Shown one piece after another: positions 1 to 9,015 of a DNA stretch of 48,080 bases. Within the stretch, counting starts at the first letter, position 1. Each line of letters opens with the position of its first letter. The position numbers and the translations under genes were made by a program. This DNA comes from Cupriavidus sp. Its GTDB lineage: Bacteria > Pseudomonadota > Gammaproteobacteria > Burkholderiales > Burkholderiaceae. The notes under the pieces were generated by a model. It was not told where the DNA came from, ran no database searches, and saw only the letters and a program-made list of their open reading frames with translations. The stretch is from positions 1 to 48,080 of the forward strand of contig JAPSLP010000038.1 in NCBI GenBank assembly GCA_031180665.1, read 5' to 3'.

Positions 1-248
1 ACCTGACGCTGAAGGACGCGAGCGTGCCGGTGCAGATCAACCTGGACAAGTACGCCGGCCCCGAAAGCCGCTATTGCCCGGCGGGCGTGTACGAGTTCGT
101 CGCCGACGAGGAACGCGGCGGCCAGCGCCTGCAGATCAACGCGCAGAACTGCGTCCACTGCAAGACCTGCGATATCAAGGACCCGACCCAGAACATCGTC
201 TGGGTGACGCCGGAAGGCGGCGGCGGTCCGAACTACGTGGGAATGTAA
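1..248 (+). CDS. Electron transfer flavoprotein-ubiquinone oxidoreductase, C-terminal end (partial)
   Basis: Only the last 82 codons are in the window; reading starts at base 3 and ends at a TAA. The visible part is the ferredoxin-like C-terminal domain, with a cysteine cluster NCVHCKTCDIKDP that supplies ligands for the single 4Fe-4S centre of this enzyme, and the ending IVWVTPEGGGGPNY typical of bacterial and mitochondrial ETF-QO. The enzyme passes electrons from reduced ETF (fed by acyl-CoA and amino-acid dehydrogenases) to ubiquinone at the membrane. The FAD domain and start lie upstream of the window. A hairpin about 40 bp after the stop may end the transcript. Identification is by recognising the conserved C-terminus. 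Confidence 0.93.
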   Translation, partial: LTLKDASVPVQINLDKYAGPESRYCPAGVYEFVADEERGGQRLQINAQNCVHCKTCDIKDPTQNIVWVTPEGGGGPNYVGM

Positions 249-285
249 GGCGGGATGTAAGGCGCCCTCCGCGACCGGCGTTCCT

Positions 286-311
286 CCCCTCTCCCGCCCC
301 GCGGGAGAGGG
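286..311. repeat. Hairpin repeat (CCCTCTCCCGC family), copy 1
   Basis: A perfect 11-bp inverted repeat, CCCTCTCCCGC and GCGGGAGAGGG, with a 3-base loop. The same sequence recurs at 3460-3486 and 3560-3585, so it is a dispersed intergenic element rather than a gene-specific terminator. It lies between the convergent ETF-QO and PilZ genes and could also stop transcription. Confidence 0.7.
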
Positions 312-322
312 AAGCAATCCCC

Positions 323-1201
323 CTACACCGTCATGCTCGCCGCCGCCAGCAACTGCTCGTAGATGTAGCAGTGCAATAGCGCGGCCTCCCTTTCTCCCAG
401 CAGGTCGAATGCCACGCCGAACGCCGGAAACTCGGCGTCGCCGTCGCGCGCCGGATTGCGCGCCCAGGCGTCGACCGTGATCTCGCTGTCGGTGCCCACC
501 GTCCGCAGCACGAACCGCAGCTGCAGGCGCGTGCCGGGCGCGGGCAATGGCGCCGCGGTCTGCACCAGCGCGCCGCCGGCGCTGAGATCCGACAGCACCG
601 CCAGACGCGGTGCGCTGATCGTATCGCCGTCCTGGTGCATCAGCTGGGCCGCCAGCCGGGTCTGCACGCGCGGACTGCTGCGCACCGGCACCTGCTGCAC
701 CTCGGTGGGAACGGACAGCACCAGATAGCGGAACGGGCTGCGGCACACCGCGGTCACGGTGCAACGAAAGCTGTAGATCGAGCGGCCGGTGAAGCCGCGC
801 AGCAGCACCGCTTCGCCCGCCTGGAAGGTGGCGTCCTTGCCGCCGAACTGCGGCCAGCTGACGAACAGCCCCTGGTCGATGAAGCCGATCAGCCGGCTCG
901 CGGCCGCGCGGCCACCGTCGTCCGCAGCCTTGATCTGCAGCAGCGTGCCGACCTGCAGCCCGAGCGGGCCGGACGCCTGCGCGGGCACGGCTTCCACCGG
1001 TGCGCCATCGTCGACAGGCAGCGGGACCGGCAGCGGATCGGGCCGGCATACCGAGCCATGGCGAAAGACAAGCGCCACGTCGCGGCCATCGGCGAGCACC
1101 TTGCCGCTGCCGAGCAGCAGGTTGCCCTGCCCGTCGAGCAACGACCAGGGCAAGGGCTGGCCGACCGGCAGGTCGTTCGGTGTCAAAGGAATCATGGACA
1201 T
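323..1201 (-). CDS. YcgR-like flagellar brake / PilZ domain protein
   Basis: A 292-aa soluble protein. The N-terminal part (about residues 70-160) fits a YcgR-N-type beta domain. The C-terminal half (about 165-285) fits PilZ: an arginine-rich stretch RSSPRVQTR followed by DLSAGGALV, corresponding to the RxxxR and D/NxSxxG motifs that bind cyclic di-GMP. Proteins of this build slow flagella or tune surface behaviour when c-di-GMP rises. The ATG at 1201 is followed two codons later by another ATG (1195); neither has a strong ribosome site, so the exact start is uncertain. It converges with ETF-QO and no flagellar genes are in view, so its target here is unknown. Confidence 0.82.
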   Translation of the reverse strand: MSMIPLTPNDLPVGQPLPWSLLDGQGNLLLGSGKVLADGRDVALVFRHGSVCRPDPLPVPLPVDDGAPVEAVPAQASGPLGLQVGTLLQIKAADDGGRAAASRLIGFIDQGLFVSWPQFGGKDATFQAGEAVLLRGFTGRSIYSFRCTVTAVCRSPFRYLVLSVPTEVQQVPVRSSPRVQTRLAAQLMHQDGDTISAPRLAVLSDLSAGGALVQTAAPLPAPGTRLQLRFVLRTVGTDSEITVDAWARNPARDGDAEFPAFGVAFDLLGEREAALLHCYIYEQLLAAASMTV

Positions 1202-1406
1202 CCCAGTTCAATACCCACCGGCGTGGGCGACAGTGCGGCGGCGGCCGCCGGGCCGCGGTCGCGCCTTCCCGATCCCACAGCTATCGGCGCCGCACCGCGA
1301 AGGTTTAGCGATCCCCTAGCGCAGCGAAGGGCGACGCGGCGGCGGCCAGCAGCCGCTCGTTCGCGCCTTGACGCCGGCGCCCAGTCGCGCCAGAATCGCA
1401 TATAAG

Positions 1407-1417
1407 CTGTCTGACAG
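1407..1417. promoter_or_regulatory. Candidate FadR/GntR-family operator
   Basis: CTGTCTGACAG carries the GT-N3-AC core preferred by FCD-type GntR regulators and is nearly palindromic. It lies about 70 bp upstream of the GntR-family gene starting at 1489 and just after an AT-rich CATATAA stretch, so autoregulation is plausible. This is a motif-only inference. Confidence 0.3.
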
Positions 1418-1488
1418 CCTTACAGATCTGCTGCGACAGGCCGGCTTGACGCCCGCCCCCGCAAACTGACGAACTGCCCGGAATCTGC

Positions 1489-2208
1489 TTGGAACCCCTT
1501 AGCCGCCCTTCGTCCCTGGCTTCGCGCATCGCCGACGCCATCCGCGCCGATATCGGCGCCGGCCGTTTCGTCGCCGGCGCCCGCCTGCCGGCCGAATCTG
1601 CATTGGCGGCAGCGTTCGGCGTCAGCCGCCCGATCGTGCGCGAGGCCATCGCGCAGTTGAAGGCCGACGGCGTGCTGGTCACGCGCAAGGGCTCGGGTGC
1701 CTACGTCTCCGACACGCCCGGCGGACAGGTCTGGCGGCTGCGCGGCGACGCCCCTGGGCCGGACGGTGGCCCGGCCAACGGGCCGACGCTGGCGCAGCTG
1801 TTCGAACTGCGCGTGATGGCCGAGACCGCCTGCGCCGAGCTGGCCGCGCGCCGCCGCACCGATGCGGATCTGGCCGCAATCGCTGACGCGCTGGCTGCGA
1901 TGCGCGCACAGCGCGACGATGCGGCCAGCGCGGCGGCAGCCGACGTGGCGTTCCACCAGGCCATCGCGCAGGCGGCGCACAACCCGTGCATGGCGAGGTT
2001 GACCGATTTTGTCGGCCAGCAGCTGCTCGTCGCCCGCCGGCTGTCCTGGGAAAACGCCGCACGCTATCGCGGCGGGCCGGGTGCGGCCGAGCAGGAACAC
2101 ACGGCGCTGGCCGAGGCGATCGCGGCCGGCGATGCCGGCGCGGCCCGGCAGGCGGCACGCCGCCACCTGGAAGCCGCCGCGGCGCGCATGGGGCTCGAAC
2201 TGGATTGA
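1489..2208 (+). CDS. GntR family (FCD/FadR subfamily) transcriptional regulator
   Basis: 239 aa. Residues about 8-75 form a GntR winged helix (IADAIRADIGAGRFVAGARLPAE, then FGVSRPIVREAIAQLKADG and the wing TRKGSGAYV). Residues about 95-235 are an all-helical FCD ligand domain with FELRVMAE, a central histidine segment ADVAFHQAIAQAAHNP and a late ExEHTALAEAI segment, the metal/ligand-binding pattern of the family. The start is a TTG with the reading frame fixed by the HTH; a stronger start is not visible. Such regulators sense organic acids. The flavoprotein gene 100 bp downstream on the same strand is the likely target, probably a 2-hydroxyacid oxidising enzyme. Confidence 0.88.
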   Translation: MEPLSRPSSLASRIADAIRADIGAGRFVAGARLPAESALAAAFGVSRPIVREAIAQLKADGVLVTRKGSGAYVSDTPGGQVWRLRGDAPGPDGGPANGPTLAQLFELRVMAETACAELAARRRTDADLAAIADALAAMRAQRDDAASAAAADVAFHQAIAQAAHNPCMARLTDFVGQQLLVARRLSWENAARYRGGPGAAEQEHTALAEAIAAGDAGAARQAARRHLEAAAARMGLELD

Positions 2209-2269
2209 TCGACGATACGAGCAGGCCGGTGCGCGATCGCAGTCGCTGTCCCGCACCCGGCCCGCCTCG

Positions 2270-2309
2270 AAGCAAGCAAAGCAAGCAAGGGAAGCAAGGG
2301 AAGCAAGGC
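2270..2309 (+). repeat. Purine-rich short tandem repeat abutting a start codon
   Basis: Three 9-bp units AAGCAAGGG, AAGCAAGGG, AAGCAAGGC (2283-2309) end directly at the ATG of the next gene and are preceded by looser AAGCAAGC/AAGCAAAGC units from 2270. Each unit carries an AAGG core, so the array supplies several possible ribosome-binding sites. A change in unit number would move or delete one of them. Confidence 0.75.
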
Positions 2310-3413
2310 ATGGAATCAGTGGATTGCGTGGTGATCGGCGCCGGCGTGGTGGGCCTGGCGGTAGCGCGGGCGCTCGCCCGGCAAGGACGCGAGGTGGTGA
2401 TCCTGGAGGCGGAGAACACCTTCGGCACGATCACCAGCGCGCGTAACAGCGAGGTGATCCACGCGGGCATCTACTACCCTGCCGGCTCGCTGAAGGCGCA
2501 GCTGTGCGTGCGCGGCAAGGCGATGCTGTACGACTATTGCGCCAGCCACCAGATCGCCCATCAGCGTTGCGGCAAGCTGATCGTCGCCACCAGCGCGGCC
2601 CAGGTCGCCACGCTGGAAGGCATTCGCGCCAAGGCGGCGGCCAACGGCGTCGACGATCTGCGTCTGCTGTCGCGTGACGAGGCGCTGCAACTCGAACCGA
2701 ACCTGCAATGCGAGGCGGCGCTGCTGTCGCCGTCGACCGGCATCGTCGACAGCCACGGCCTGATGCTGGCGCTGCTCGGCGACGCGGAGCGGGCCGGCGC
2801 GATGCTGGCCGTGTGTTCGCCGGTACTGACGGCTGCGGTCAGCGCCGACGGCATCGTGCTGGAAGTCGGCGGCGACACCGCCACCACGCTGCTGGCCCGC
2901 ACCGTGGTCAACGCCGCGGGGCTGACGGCACCCGAGCTGGCACGCCGGATCGAAGGCATGCCGGCGGCGCATATCCCGCCGCAGTTCTACGCCAAGGGAT
3001 GCTATTTCACGCTGGCGGGCCGCGCGCCGTTCTCGCGGCTGATCTACCCGGTGCCGGAGGCCGCGGGGCTGGGCGTGCACCTGACGCTGGACCTGGGCGG
3101 CCAGGCGCGCTTCGGCCCGAATGTGCGCTGGATCGACGAGATCGAATACGGCGTGGACGCGGCCGACGCGGACAGCTTCTACGACGAGGTCCGGCGCTAC
3201 TGGCCGGCACTGGCCGACGGCGCCCTGCAGCCCGGCTATGCCGGTATCCGCCCGAAAATCAGCGGCCCAGGGGAGCCCGCGGCGGACTTCCGCATCGATG
3301 GCCCGGCCGTGCATGGCGTGCCAGGGCTGGTACATCTGTTCGGGATCGAATCGCCGGGGTTGACGGCGTCGTTGGCGATTGGGGAAGTGGTGGCGGGGAT
3401 GGTCGCGCAGTAA
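2310..3413 (+). CDS. FAD-dependent oxidoreductase, L-2-hydroxyglutarate dehydrogenase-like
   Basis: 367 aa, DAO-type flavoprotein. The N-terminus DCVVIGAGVVGLAVARALA is the Rossmann GxGxxG FAD site, followed by VVILEAE, where the acidic residue contacts the ribose. RNSEVIHAGIYYPAGSLKA is the signature seen in LhgO/L2HGDH-like proteins. The C-terminus GLVHLFGIESPGLTASLAIG is the second FAD motif. Start chosen at the ATG after the AAGCAAGGG array; the frame stays open further upstream but through non-conserved, repeat-encoded sequence. Likely oxidises an L-2-hydroxyacid and feeds electrons to the quinone pool. Placed directly after an FCD regulator, which probably controls it. The exact substrate cannot be read from sequence. 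Confidence 0.82.
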   Translation: MESVDCVVIGAGVVGLAVARALARQGREVVILEAENTFGTITSARNSEVIHAGIYYPAGSLKAQLCVRGKAMLYDYCASHQIAHQRCGKLIVATSAAQVATLEGIRAKAAANGVDDLRLLSRDEALQLEPNLQCEAALLSPSTGIVDSHGLMLALLGDAERAGAMLAVCSPVLTAAVSADGIVLEVGGDTATTLLARTVVNAAGLTAPELARRIEGMPAAHIPPQFYAKGCYFTLAGRAPFSRLIYPVPEAAGLGVHLTLDLGGQARFGPNVRWIDEIEYGVDAADADSFYDEVRRYWPALADGALQPGYAGIRPKISGPGEPAADFRIDGPAVHGVPGLVHLFGIESPGLTASLAIGEVVAGMVAQ

Positions 3414-3459
3414 CGACGCGACAGTAACGACGCGATCCACTTGTCGCTGGCCTGGCTCC

Positions 3460-3585
3460 CCCCTCTCCCGCCATGCGGGAGAGGGGTTGGGGGAGAGGGG
3501 AAGGCGCTGGCAAAACCAGCGTGGTCAGCCACTGGTGACGCCCCTTGCCCTCTCCCCTGCCCCTCTCCCGCGAGCGGGAGAGGGG
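3460..3585. repeat. Hairpin repeat (CCCTCTCCCGC family), two copies
   Basis: Two inverted repeats of the element also found at 286-311: 3460-3471/3475-3486 (12-bp stem, CAT loop) and 3560-3571/3574-3585 (12-bp stem with almost no loop). They occupy the gap between the convergent flavoprotein gene and aroC and may serve as bidirectional terminators. Confidence 0.7.
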
Positions 3586-3599
3586 CGAAAACCGAACGC

Positions 3600-4712
3600 T
3601 TAGTCTTGGGTCTTCGGCGCCTGCGCCGGAATCCGCGGCGTTTCCACCCGCACGTCGCCGCATTGCGCGCGATGGCGCAGCGCATGGTCCATCAGCACCA
3701 GCGCCAGCATCGCCTCGGCGATCGGCGTGGCGCGGATGCCCACGCACGGGTCGTGGCGGCCGAAGGTCTCGACCGTGGCGGCCTGCCCCGCCTTGTCGAT
3801 CGATTCGCGCGGCGTGCGGATGCTGGAGGTCGGCTTGATCGCCAGCGACACGGTGATGTCCTGCCCGGTCGAGATGCCGCCCAGCACGCCGCCCGCATTG
3901 TTGGTGCGAAAACCCGCCGCGGTCAGCTCGTCGCCATGGACGCTGCCGCGCTGCGCCACGCTGGCGAAGCCGGCACCGATCTCGACGCCCTTGACCGCAT
4001 TGATGCCCATCATCGCGTGCGCGATATCGGCGTCGAGCTTGTCGAACAGCGGCTCGCCCAGGCCCACGGGCACGCCGCTGGCCACCACCTCGATGCGCGC
4101 GCCGACGGAATCGCCGTCGCGGCGCAGCGCATCCATATACGTTTCCAGCTCGGGAACGATATTGGCGTCGGCGGCGAAGAACGGGTTGCGCGGTACCTCG
4201 GCCCAGTCGGTGAACGGCACCTGGATCTCGCCCAGCTGCGACATATAGCCCCGGATCTCGGTGCCGTATTGCTCGCGCAGCCATTTGCGCGCGACCGCCG
4301 CGGCCGCCACCACGGGCGCGGTCAGCCGGGCAGACGAACGGCCGCCGCCGCGATGGTCGCGAATGCCGTACTTCTGCCAGTAGGTGTAATCGGCGTGGCC
4401 CGGGCGGAAGGTCTCGACGATATTGCCGTAGTCCTTGCTGCGCTGGTCGGTATTGCGGATCAGCAGGCAGATCGGCGTGCCGGTGGTCTTGCCCTCGAAC
4501 ACGCCCGACAGGATCTCGACCTGGTCCGGCTCCTTGCGCTGCGTCACATGGCGCGACGTGCCCGGCTTGCGGCGGTCCAGGTCGCCCTGGATGTCGGCCT
4601 CGCACAGGCTCATGCCCGGCGGGCAGCCATCGACCACCGCGCCGATGGCGGGCCCGTGCGACTCGCCGAAGGTGGTGACTGTGAAGAGCAGGCCGAGGGT
4701 ATTGCCGGACAT
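3600..4712 (-). CDS. aroC: Chorismate synthase
   Basis: 370 aa, full length for the family. It converts 5-enolpyruvylshikimate-3-phosphate to chorismate with reduced FMN, the last shared step of aromatic amino-acid synthesis. Visible signatures: GNTLGLLFTVTTFGESHGPA at the N-terminus, the RSKDYGNI segment, DHRGGGRSSAR in the FMN region and SIRTPRESID near the C-terminus. The start is set at the ATG of MSGNTLG (4712), matching the family N-terminus; an in-frame GTG at 4724 adds four unsupported residues. The C-terminal tail after HALRHRAQCGDV runs into PAQAPKTQD. The gene stands between unrelated neighbours, about 110 bp downstream of an acyltransferase/transporter gene on the same strand. Confidence 0.97.
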   Translation of the reverse strand: MSGNTLGLLFTVTTFGESHGPAIGAVVDGCPPGMSLCEADIQGDLDRRKPGTSRHVTQRKEPDQVEILSGVFEGKTTGTPICLLIRNTDQRSKDYGNIVETFRPGHADYTYWQKYGIRDHRGGGRSSARLTAPVVAAAAVARKWLREQYGTEIRGYMSQLGEIQVPFTDWAEVPRNPFFAADANIVPELETYMDALRRDGDSVGARIEVVASGVPVGLGEPLFDKLDADIAHAMMGINAVKGVEIGAGFASVAQRGSVHGDELTAAGFRTNNAGGVLGGISTGQDITVSLAIKPTSSIRTPRESIDKAGQAATVETFGRHDPCVGIRATPIAEAMLALVLMDHALRHRAQCGDVRVETPRIPAQAPKTQD

Positions 4713-4823
4713 GATGAAAACCACGCAGGAATTGGGAAAGGCCTACATTGTACGGCCTGATAGCGCCGCACCGCACCGCACCGTACTGCATTGCAGCGCC
4801 GCCCCCTTCCCTGCGGCGCCCGC

Positions 4824-6731
4824 CTATCGCCAATCCCCGCGCAGCCCCTGCACCACCTGCTGCAGGCCCTCCGGCGTCGCCTGATCCGGTGCGATCGGTT
4901 CCCCGACCACCAGTTCGAGCCGGCTCAGGATGCCGCGCCGGAACGGCCGCGTCATCGCCGCCCCGCCCTTGCGCGAGAAAAAGCTGCCCCACAGGCCGCG
5001 CAGCGCCATCGGCACCACCGGCACCGGCGTGCGGCGCACGATCTGCTGCACGCCCTGCTTGAACGGATTGATGTCGCCACTCGCGGTGATCTTGCCTTCC
5101 GGGAAGATGCAGACCAGTTCGCCGCCGGCGAGCGCGCGCGCGACCTCGTCGTAAGCGTGCTTGAGGGTCTGCGGGTCTTCATGCGCCGGCGCGATCGGAA
5201 TCGCGCGTGCCTGCCGGAAGAACCACGACAGCAGCGGTACCCGGAAGATGCGGTGGTCCATCACGAATCGCACCGGCCGCGGGCTGGCCGCCATCAGCAC
5301 CACCGCATCGGCGAAGCTGACGTGATTGCAGACCAGCACCGCCGGACCTTCGGCCGGGATACGGTCGGCGTGGATCCGCTTGAGCCGATACACCGTATGC
5401 ACCAGGATCCAGGCGACGAAGCGCAGCAGGAATTCCGGCACCACCGAATAGATGTAGATCGCCACCACCGCGTTGAGCAGCCCCACGGCCAGGAACAGCT
5501 CTGGGATGCTGTAGCCGGCGCCGGTCATCGCCATCGCCAGCAGCGCCGAGGCGATCATGAACAGGCTGTTCAGGATGTTGTTGGCCGCGATGATGCGCGC
5601 GCGATGCGTGGGCGCGCTGCGGCTCTGGATCAGCGCGTAGAGCGGCACGCTGTAGAAGCCGCCGAACATCGCCAGCAGGAACAGGTCGGCCAGCACGCGC
5701 CAATGCGCGGGCTCGGCGATGAAGGCACTCATGCCGCTGAGCGTGGCCGGCGCCTGACCGCGGCTGGCGAAGTACAGGTCGACCGCGAACACCGTCATGC
5801 CGATCGAGCCGAACGGCACCAGCCCGACCTCGACATGCCGGCCCGAGAGCCGCTCGCACAGCAGCGAGCCGACGCCGATGCCGACCGAGAACACCGCCAG
5901 CAGCAGCGTCACCACGCTCTGGTCGCCGCCCAGCACGGTCTTGGCGAAGGCGAAGAACGAGGTCAGGAAGGTCGCGCCAAGGAACCACAGCCACGAGATG
6001 CCCAGCAGGCTGAGGAACACGGTGCGGCTCTCGCGCGCCAGCATCAGGTTGCGCCAGGTCTCGGTCACCGGATTCCAGTTCAGCCGCAGGTCCGGCTGCG
6101 GGGCCGGCGACAGCGGCACGCGCGAGGCGGCGACGCGGCCGGCGATCGCCAGCGCCACGCACGCCGCGCCGATATAGAGCGTGGCCGCACTGCCCTGCTG
6201 CGCGGCGGTCCCGCCCACTGCCGCCAGCTCGCCGCCCAGCACGGTGCCCAGCAGGATCGCGACGAAGGTCCCCATCTCGACCAGCCCGTTGCCGCCGACC
6301 AGCTCGCTCTGGTCCAGATGCTGCGGCAGGTAAGCGTATTTGACCGGACCGAACAGCGTCGAATGCAGCCCCATCAGGAAGGTGGTCAGGTACAGCAGCG
6401 GCGCGCTATACCAGGCAAAGCCCGCCAGGCCGACCAGCATGATGGCGATCTCCAGCGTCTTGACCAGCCGGATCAGCCGCGACTTCTCGATCTTGTCGGC
6501 TATCTGCCCGCTGGTCGCCGAGAACAGCACGAACGGCGCGATGAAGATCGCCGAGATCAGGAAGGCCGCGCTGGCGCCGTCCACCCCTTCGAAGCGCGCG
6601 GTCTGGTAGGTCACCAGCGAGGTGAACGCGACCTTGAACACGTTGTCGTTCATCGCGCCCAGGAACTGGGTCCAGAAGAACGGCGCAAAGCGGCGCTCGC
6701 GCAGCAGGCGGGACTGGCTCGATTGGCTCAT
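4824..6731 (-). CDS. MFS (LplT-like) transporter fused to a 1-acylglycerol-3-phosphate acyltransferase domain
   Basis: 635 aa. Residues 1 to about 410 form a 12-helix major-facilitator domain resembling lysophospholipid transporter LplT (RFAPFFWTQFLGAMNDNVFK at the start). Residues about 430-620 form a PlsC domain, with the acyltransferase HX4D motif in NHVSFADAV and the second motif FPEGKIT. The fusion joins flipping of lysophospholipid across the inner membrane to re-acylation, as in LplT-Aas of enterobacteria but without the AMP-ligase part. The start is the ATG of MSQSSQS (6731); the frame is open further upstream through low-quality sequence. Substrate is inferred from family only. Confidence 0.88.
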   Translation of the reverse strand: MSQSSQSRLLRERRFAPFFWTQFLGAMNDNVFKVAFTSLVTYQTARFEGVDGASAAFLISAIFIAPFVLFSATSGQIADKIEKSRLIRLVKTLEIAIMLVGLAGFAWYSAPLLYLTTFLMGLHSTLFGPVKYAYLPQHLDQSELVGGNGLVEMGTFVAILLGTVLGGELAAVGGTAAQQGSAATLYIGAACVALAIAGRVAASRVPLSPAPQPDLRLNWNPVTETWRNLMLARESRTVFLSLLGISWLWFLGATFLTSFFAFAKTVLGGDQSVVTLLLAVFSVGIGVGSLLCERLSGRHVEVGLVPFGSIGMTVFAVDLYFASRGQAPATLSGMSAFIAEPAHWRVLADLFLLAMFGGFYSVPLYALIQSRSAPTHRARIIAANNILNSLFMIASALLAMAMTGAGYSIPELFLAVGLLNAVVAIYIYSVVPEFLLRFVAWILVHTVYRLKRIHADRIPAEGPAVLVCNHVSFADAVVLMAASPRPVRFVMDHRIFRVPLLSWFFRQARAIPIAPAHEDPQTLKHAYDEVARALAGGELVCIFPEGKITASGDINPFKQGVQQIVRRTPVPVVPMALRGLWGSFFSRKGGAAMTRPFRRGILSRLELVVGEPIAPDQATPEGLQQVVQGLRGDWR

Positions 6732-6789
6732 GGGACGGGGAATTCGCGGAGAAACTGGCGGGGAATTCGGGGAGACTCGCGCAAGCGAC

Positions 6790-6880
6790 GCAGGCACCCG
6801 GCGAAAGCGCGGGTGCGGCTACCGTTTGCCCGCGCCGCTCCCAAAGTCGCCGGGTCCCCGCGAACGCGGGGACCCAGCGG
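6790..6880. repeat. Dispersed palindromic intergenic repeat (CCCCGCG type)
   Basis: Contains a perfect 24-bp palindrome GGGTCCCCGCGAACGCGGGGAC plus CC (6852-6875), preceded by a second imperfect hairpin CACCCGGCGAAAGCGCGGGTG. The second arm is followed by CAGCGG, as in the related element at 9856-9924. Non-coding repeat family, function unknown. Confidence 0.65.
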
Positions 6881-6928
6881 CTCGAATCCCATGCATCGGC
6901 GGGAACCGCCCCTGTCCGCAAGGACGAC

Positions 6929-7375
6929 TCAGCTGGCCTTCTCTTCCGGCCAGTCGCGGATATAGGCCTTCAGCATGCGGTTCTCGAAGCTCTGCTCCTC
7001 CACCACTGCCTTGGCCACGTCGTAGAACGAAATCACGCCCATCAGCGTGCGGCTGTCGAGCACCGGCATATAGCGGGCATGGCGCTCGAGCATCATGCGG
7101 CGGACCTCGTTGACGTCGGTCTCGGGCGTGCAGGTCAGCGGCGCGTCGTCCATCACGCGGCGGATCGTCGCGTTGCCGACATTGCCGTTGTTCGACGCCA
7201 GCGTCTGGATGATCTCGCGAAAGGTCAGCATGCCGACCAGTTCGCCGTATTCCATCACCACCAGCGAGCCGATGTCGCGCTCGGCCATCGTGGTGACCGC
7301 CTCCAGCAGTGACGTATCCGGCTTGACGGTATAGAGCGTATTGCCCTTGATCTGCAGGATGTCGCTGACTTTCAT
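6929..7375 (-). CDS. CBS-domain-pair protein
   Basis: 148 aa, made of two consecutive CBS motifs (about residues 8-65 and 75-130) and nothing else. DIGSLVVMEYGELVGMLTFRE and RYMPVLDSRTLMGVISFYD are the two typical strand-turn-helix ends that form a Bateman module binding adenosyl ligands such as AMP, ATP or SAM. Start ATG at 7375 has a good ribosome site (GGGGAGA, 5 bases ahead). Stand-alone CBS pairs act as energy-state sensors; the partner is not evident. The roughly 300 bp between this gene and the divergent metY holds both promoters and no gene. Confidence 0.9.
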   Translation of the reverse strand: MKVSDILQIKGNTLYTVKPDTSLLEAVTTMAERDIGSLVVMEYGELVGMLTFREIIQTLASNNGNVGNATIRRVMDDAPLTCTPETDVNEVRRMMLERHARYMPVLDSRTLMGVISFYDVAKAVVEEQSFENRMLKAYIRDWPEEKAS

Positions 7376-7674
7376 AATGGTCTCCCCTCGATGATGCCGG
7401 TGCGGCGGACTGGGACATCGCCCGGCCCGATCCACCCGAACCGCGTGGCCGCGCAGGCTTTGCGCGCCATTCGCGATAGATGGGCCGATGCTAGCCGAAA
7501 GCGGGCGCCCAAGTAAAGCCGGGGCCCCGCGGCCATGCGCGGTCCGCCGCCGGCGGGCCAATGCTACGATGCAGGCCGGCACATCCGCATGCCGCCGCAC
7601 GCCCGCCTTGCGCAGCCGTGCCGGTGCCGGCCGCTGTCAGACCGCTTCGCTGGAACCACGATTCGATAGAGACC

Positions 7675-9015
7675 ATGTCCGATACCCGTTTCGATACCCT
7701 CGCGCTGCACGCCGGCGCCGCACCCGACCCCACCACCGGGGCACGCGCCACGCCGATCCACCTGACCACCTCCTTCGTGTTCCGCGACAGCGGCCACGCG
7801 GCCTCGCTGTTCAATATGGAACGCGCCGGCCATGTGTACTCTCGCATTTCGAATCCGACCGTGGCCGTGTTCGAGGAGCGCGTCGCCGCGCTGGAGAACG
7901 GCGTCGGCGCGATTGCCACGGCCTCGGGCCAGGCCGCGCTGCACCTGGCGATCGCCACGCTGATGGGCAGCGGCTCGCATATCGTCGCCTCGTCCGCGCT
8001 GTACGGCGGCTCGCACAACCTGCTGCACTACACGCTGCGCCGCTTCGGCATCGAGACCACCTTCGTGCAGGCGCGCGATATCGATGCCTGGCGCGCCGCG
8101 ATCCGTCCCGAGACCCGGCTGCTGTTCGGCGAGACGCTGGGCAACCCGGGCCTGGACGTGCTCGACATCCCGACGCTGGCGCAGCTCGGCGACGAGCATG
8201 GCATTGCGCTGCTGGTCGACTCGACTTTCACCACGCCCTATCTGCTGCAGCCGTTCGCGCATGGCGCGGCGCTGCTCTACCACTCGGCCACCAAGTTCCT
8301 CGGCGGACATGGCACCACCATCGGCGGCGTGCTGGCCGAGGGCGGCAACTTCGATTTCGAGGCAGCCGGGCGTTATCCCGAGTTGTCGGAACCGTATGCG
8401 GGCTTCCACAACATGGTCTTTACCGAGGAGAGCACCGTCGCGCCGTTCCTGCTGCGCGCGCGCCGCGAGGGCCTGCGCGACTTCGGCGCCTGCATGAACC
8501 CGATGGCCGCGTGGCAGCTGCTGCAAGGGATCGAGACGCTGCCGCTGCGGATGGCGCGCCATGTCGACAACGCGCGCCGCGTGGTGCAGTTCCTGGTCTC
8601 GCATCCGATGGTCGAGTCGGTGGCCTACCCCGAACTCGAATCGCACCCCGACCACGCGCTCGCCAAGCGGCTGCTGCCGCGCGGCTGCGGCGCGGTGTTC
8701 AGCTTCAACCTGAAGGGCGACCGCGCCGCCGGCCAGCGCTTCATCGAAAGCCTGACGCTGTTCTCGCATCTGGCCAATGTCGGCGACGCGCGCTCGCTGG
8801 TGATCCATCCCGCCTCGACCACGCACTTCCGCATGGATGCCGCGGCGCTGCGCTCGGCCGGCATCGCCGAGGGAACGATCCGCCTGTCGATCGGCCTGGA
8901 GGACCCCGACGACCTGATCGACGACCTGAAGCGCGGGCTGAAGGCGGCGCAGAAGTCGATGGAGAAAGGCAGCGGCGGCGCCGCCGGAAACAAGAGCAAC
9001 GGAGGGAAGGCCTGA
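7675..9015 (+). CDS. metY: O-acetylhomoserine sulfhydrylase / aminocarboxypropyltransferase (MetY type)
   Basis: 446 aa PLP enzyme of the Cys/Met metabolism family. It replaces the acetyl (or succinyl) group of activated homoserine with sulfide to give homocysteine. The PLP lysine lies in YHSATKFLGGHGTT; DSTFTTPYLLQP holds the Asp that contacts the pyridine ring; YSRISNPT supplies the arginine and tyrosine that hold the phosphate of the neighbouring subunit. Length and the TPIHLTTSFVFRDS start suit MetY better than the shorter MetZ, but acyl preference cannot be fixed by eye. ATG at 7675 lies at the family N-terminus. The stop overlaps the start of the next gene by one base (TGATG), indicating translational coupling. 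Confidence 0.9.
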   Translation: MSDTRFDTLALHAGAAPDPTTGARATPIHLTTSFVFRDSGHAASLFNMERAGHVYSRISNPTVAVFEERVAALENGVGAIATASGQAALHLAIATLMGSGSHIVASSALYGGSHNLLHYTLRRFGIETTFVQARDIDAWRAAIRPETRLLFGETLGNPGLDVLDIPTLAQLGDEHGIALLVDSTFTTPYLLQPFAHGAALLYHSATKFLGGHGTTIGGVLAEGGNFDFEAAGRYPELSEPYAGFHNMVFTEESTVAPFLLRARREGLRDFGACMNPMAAWQLLQGIETLPLRMARHVDNARRVVQFLVSHPMVESVAYPELESHPDHALAKRLLPRGCGAVFSFNLKGDRAAGQRFIESLTLFSHLANVGDARSLVIHPASTTHFRMDAAALRSAGIAEGTIRLSIGLEDPDDLIDDLKRGLKAAQKSMEKGSGGAAGNKSNGGKA

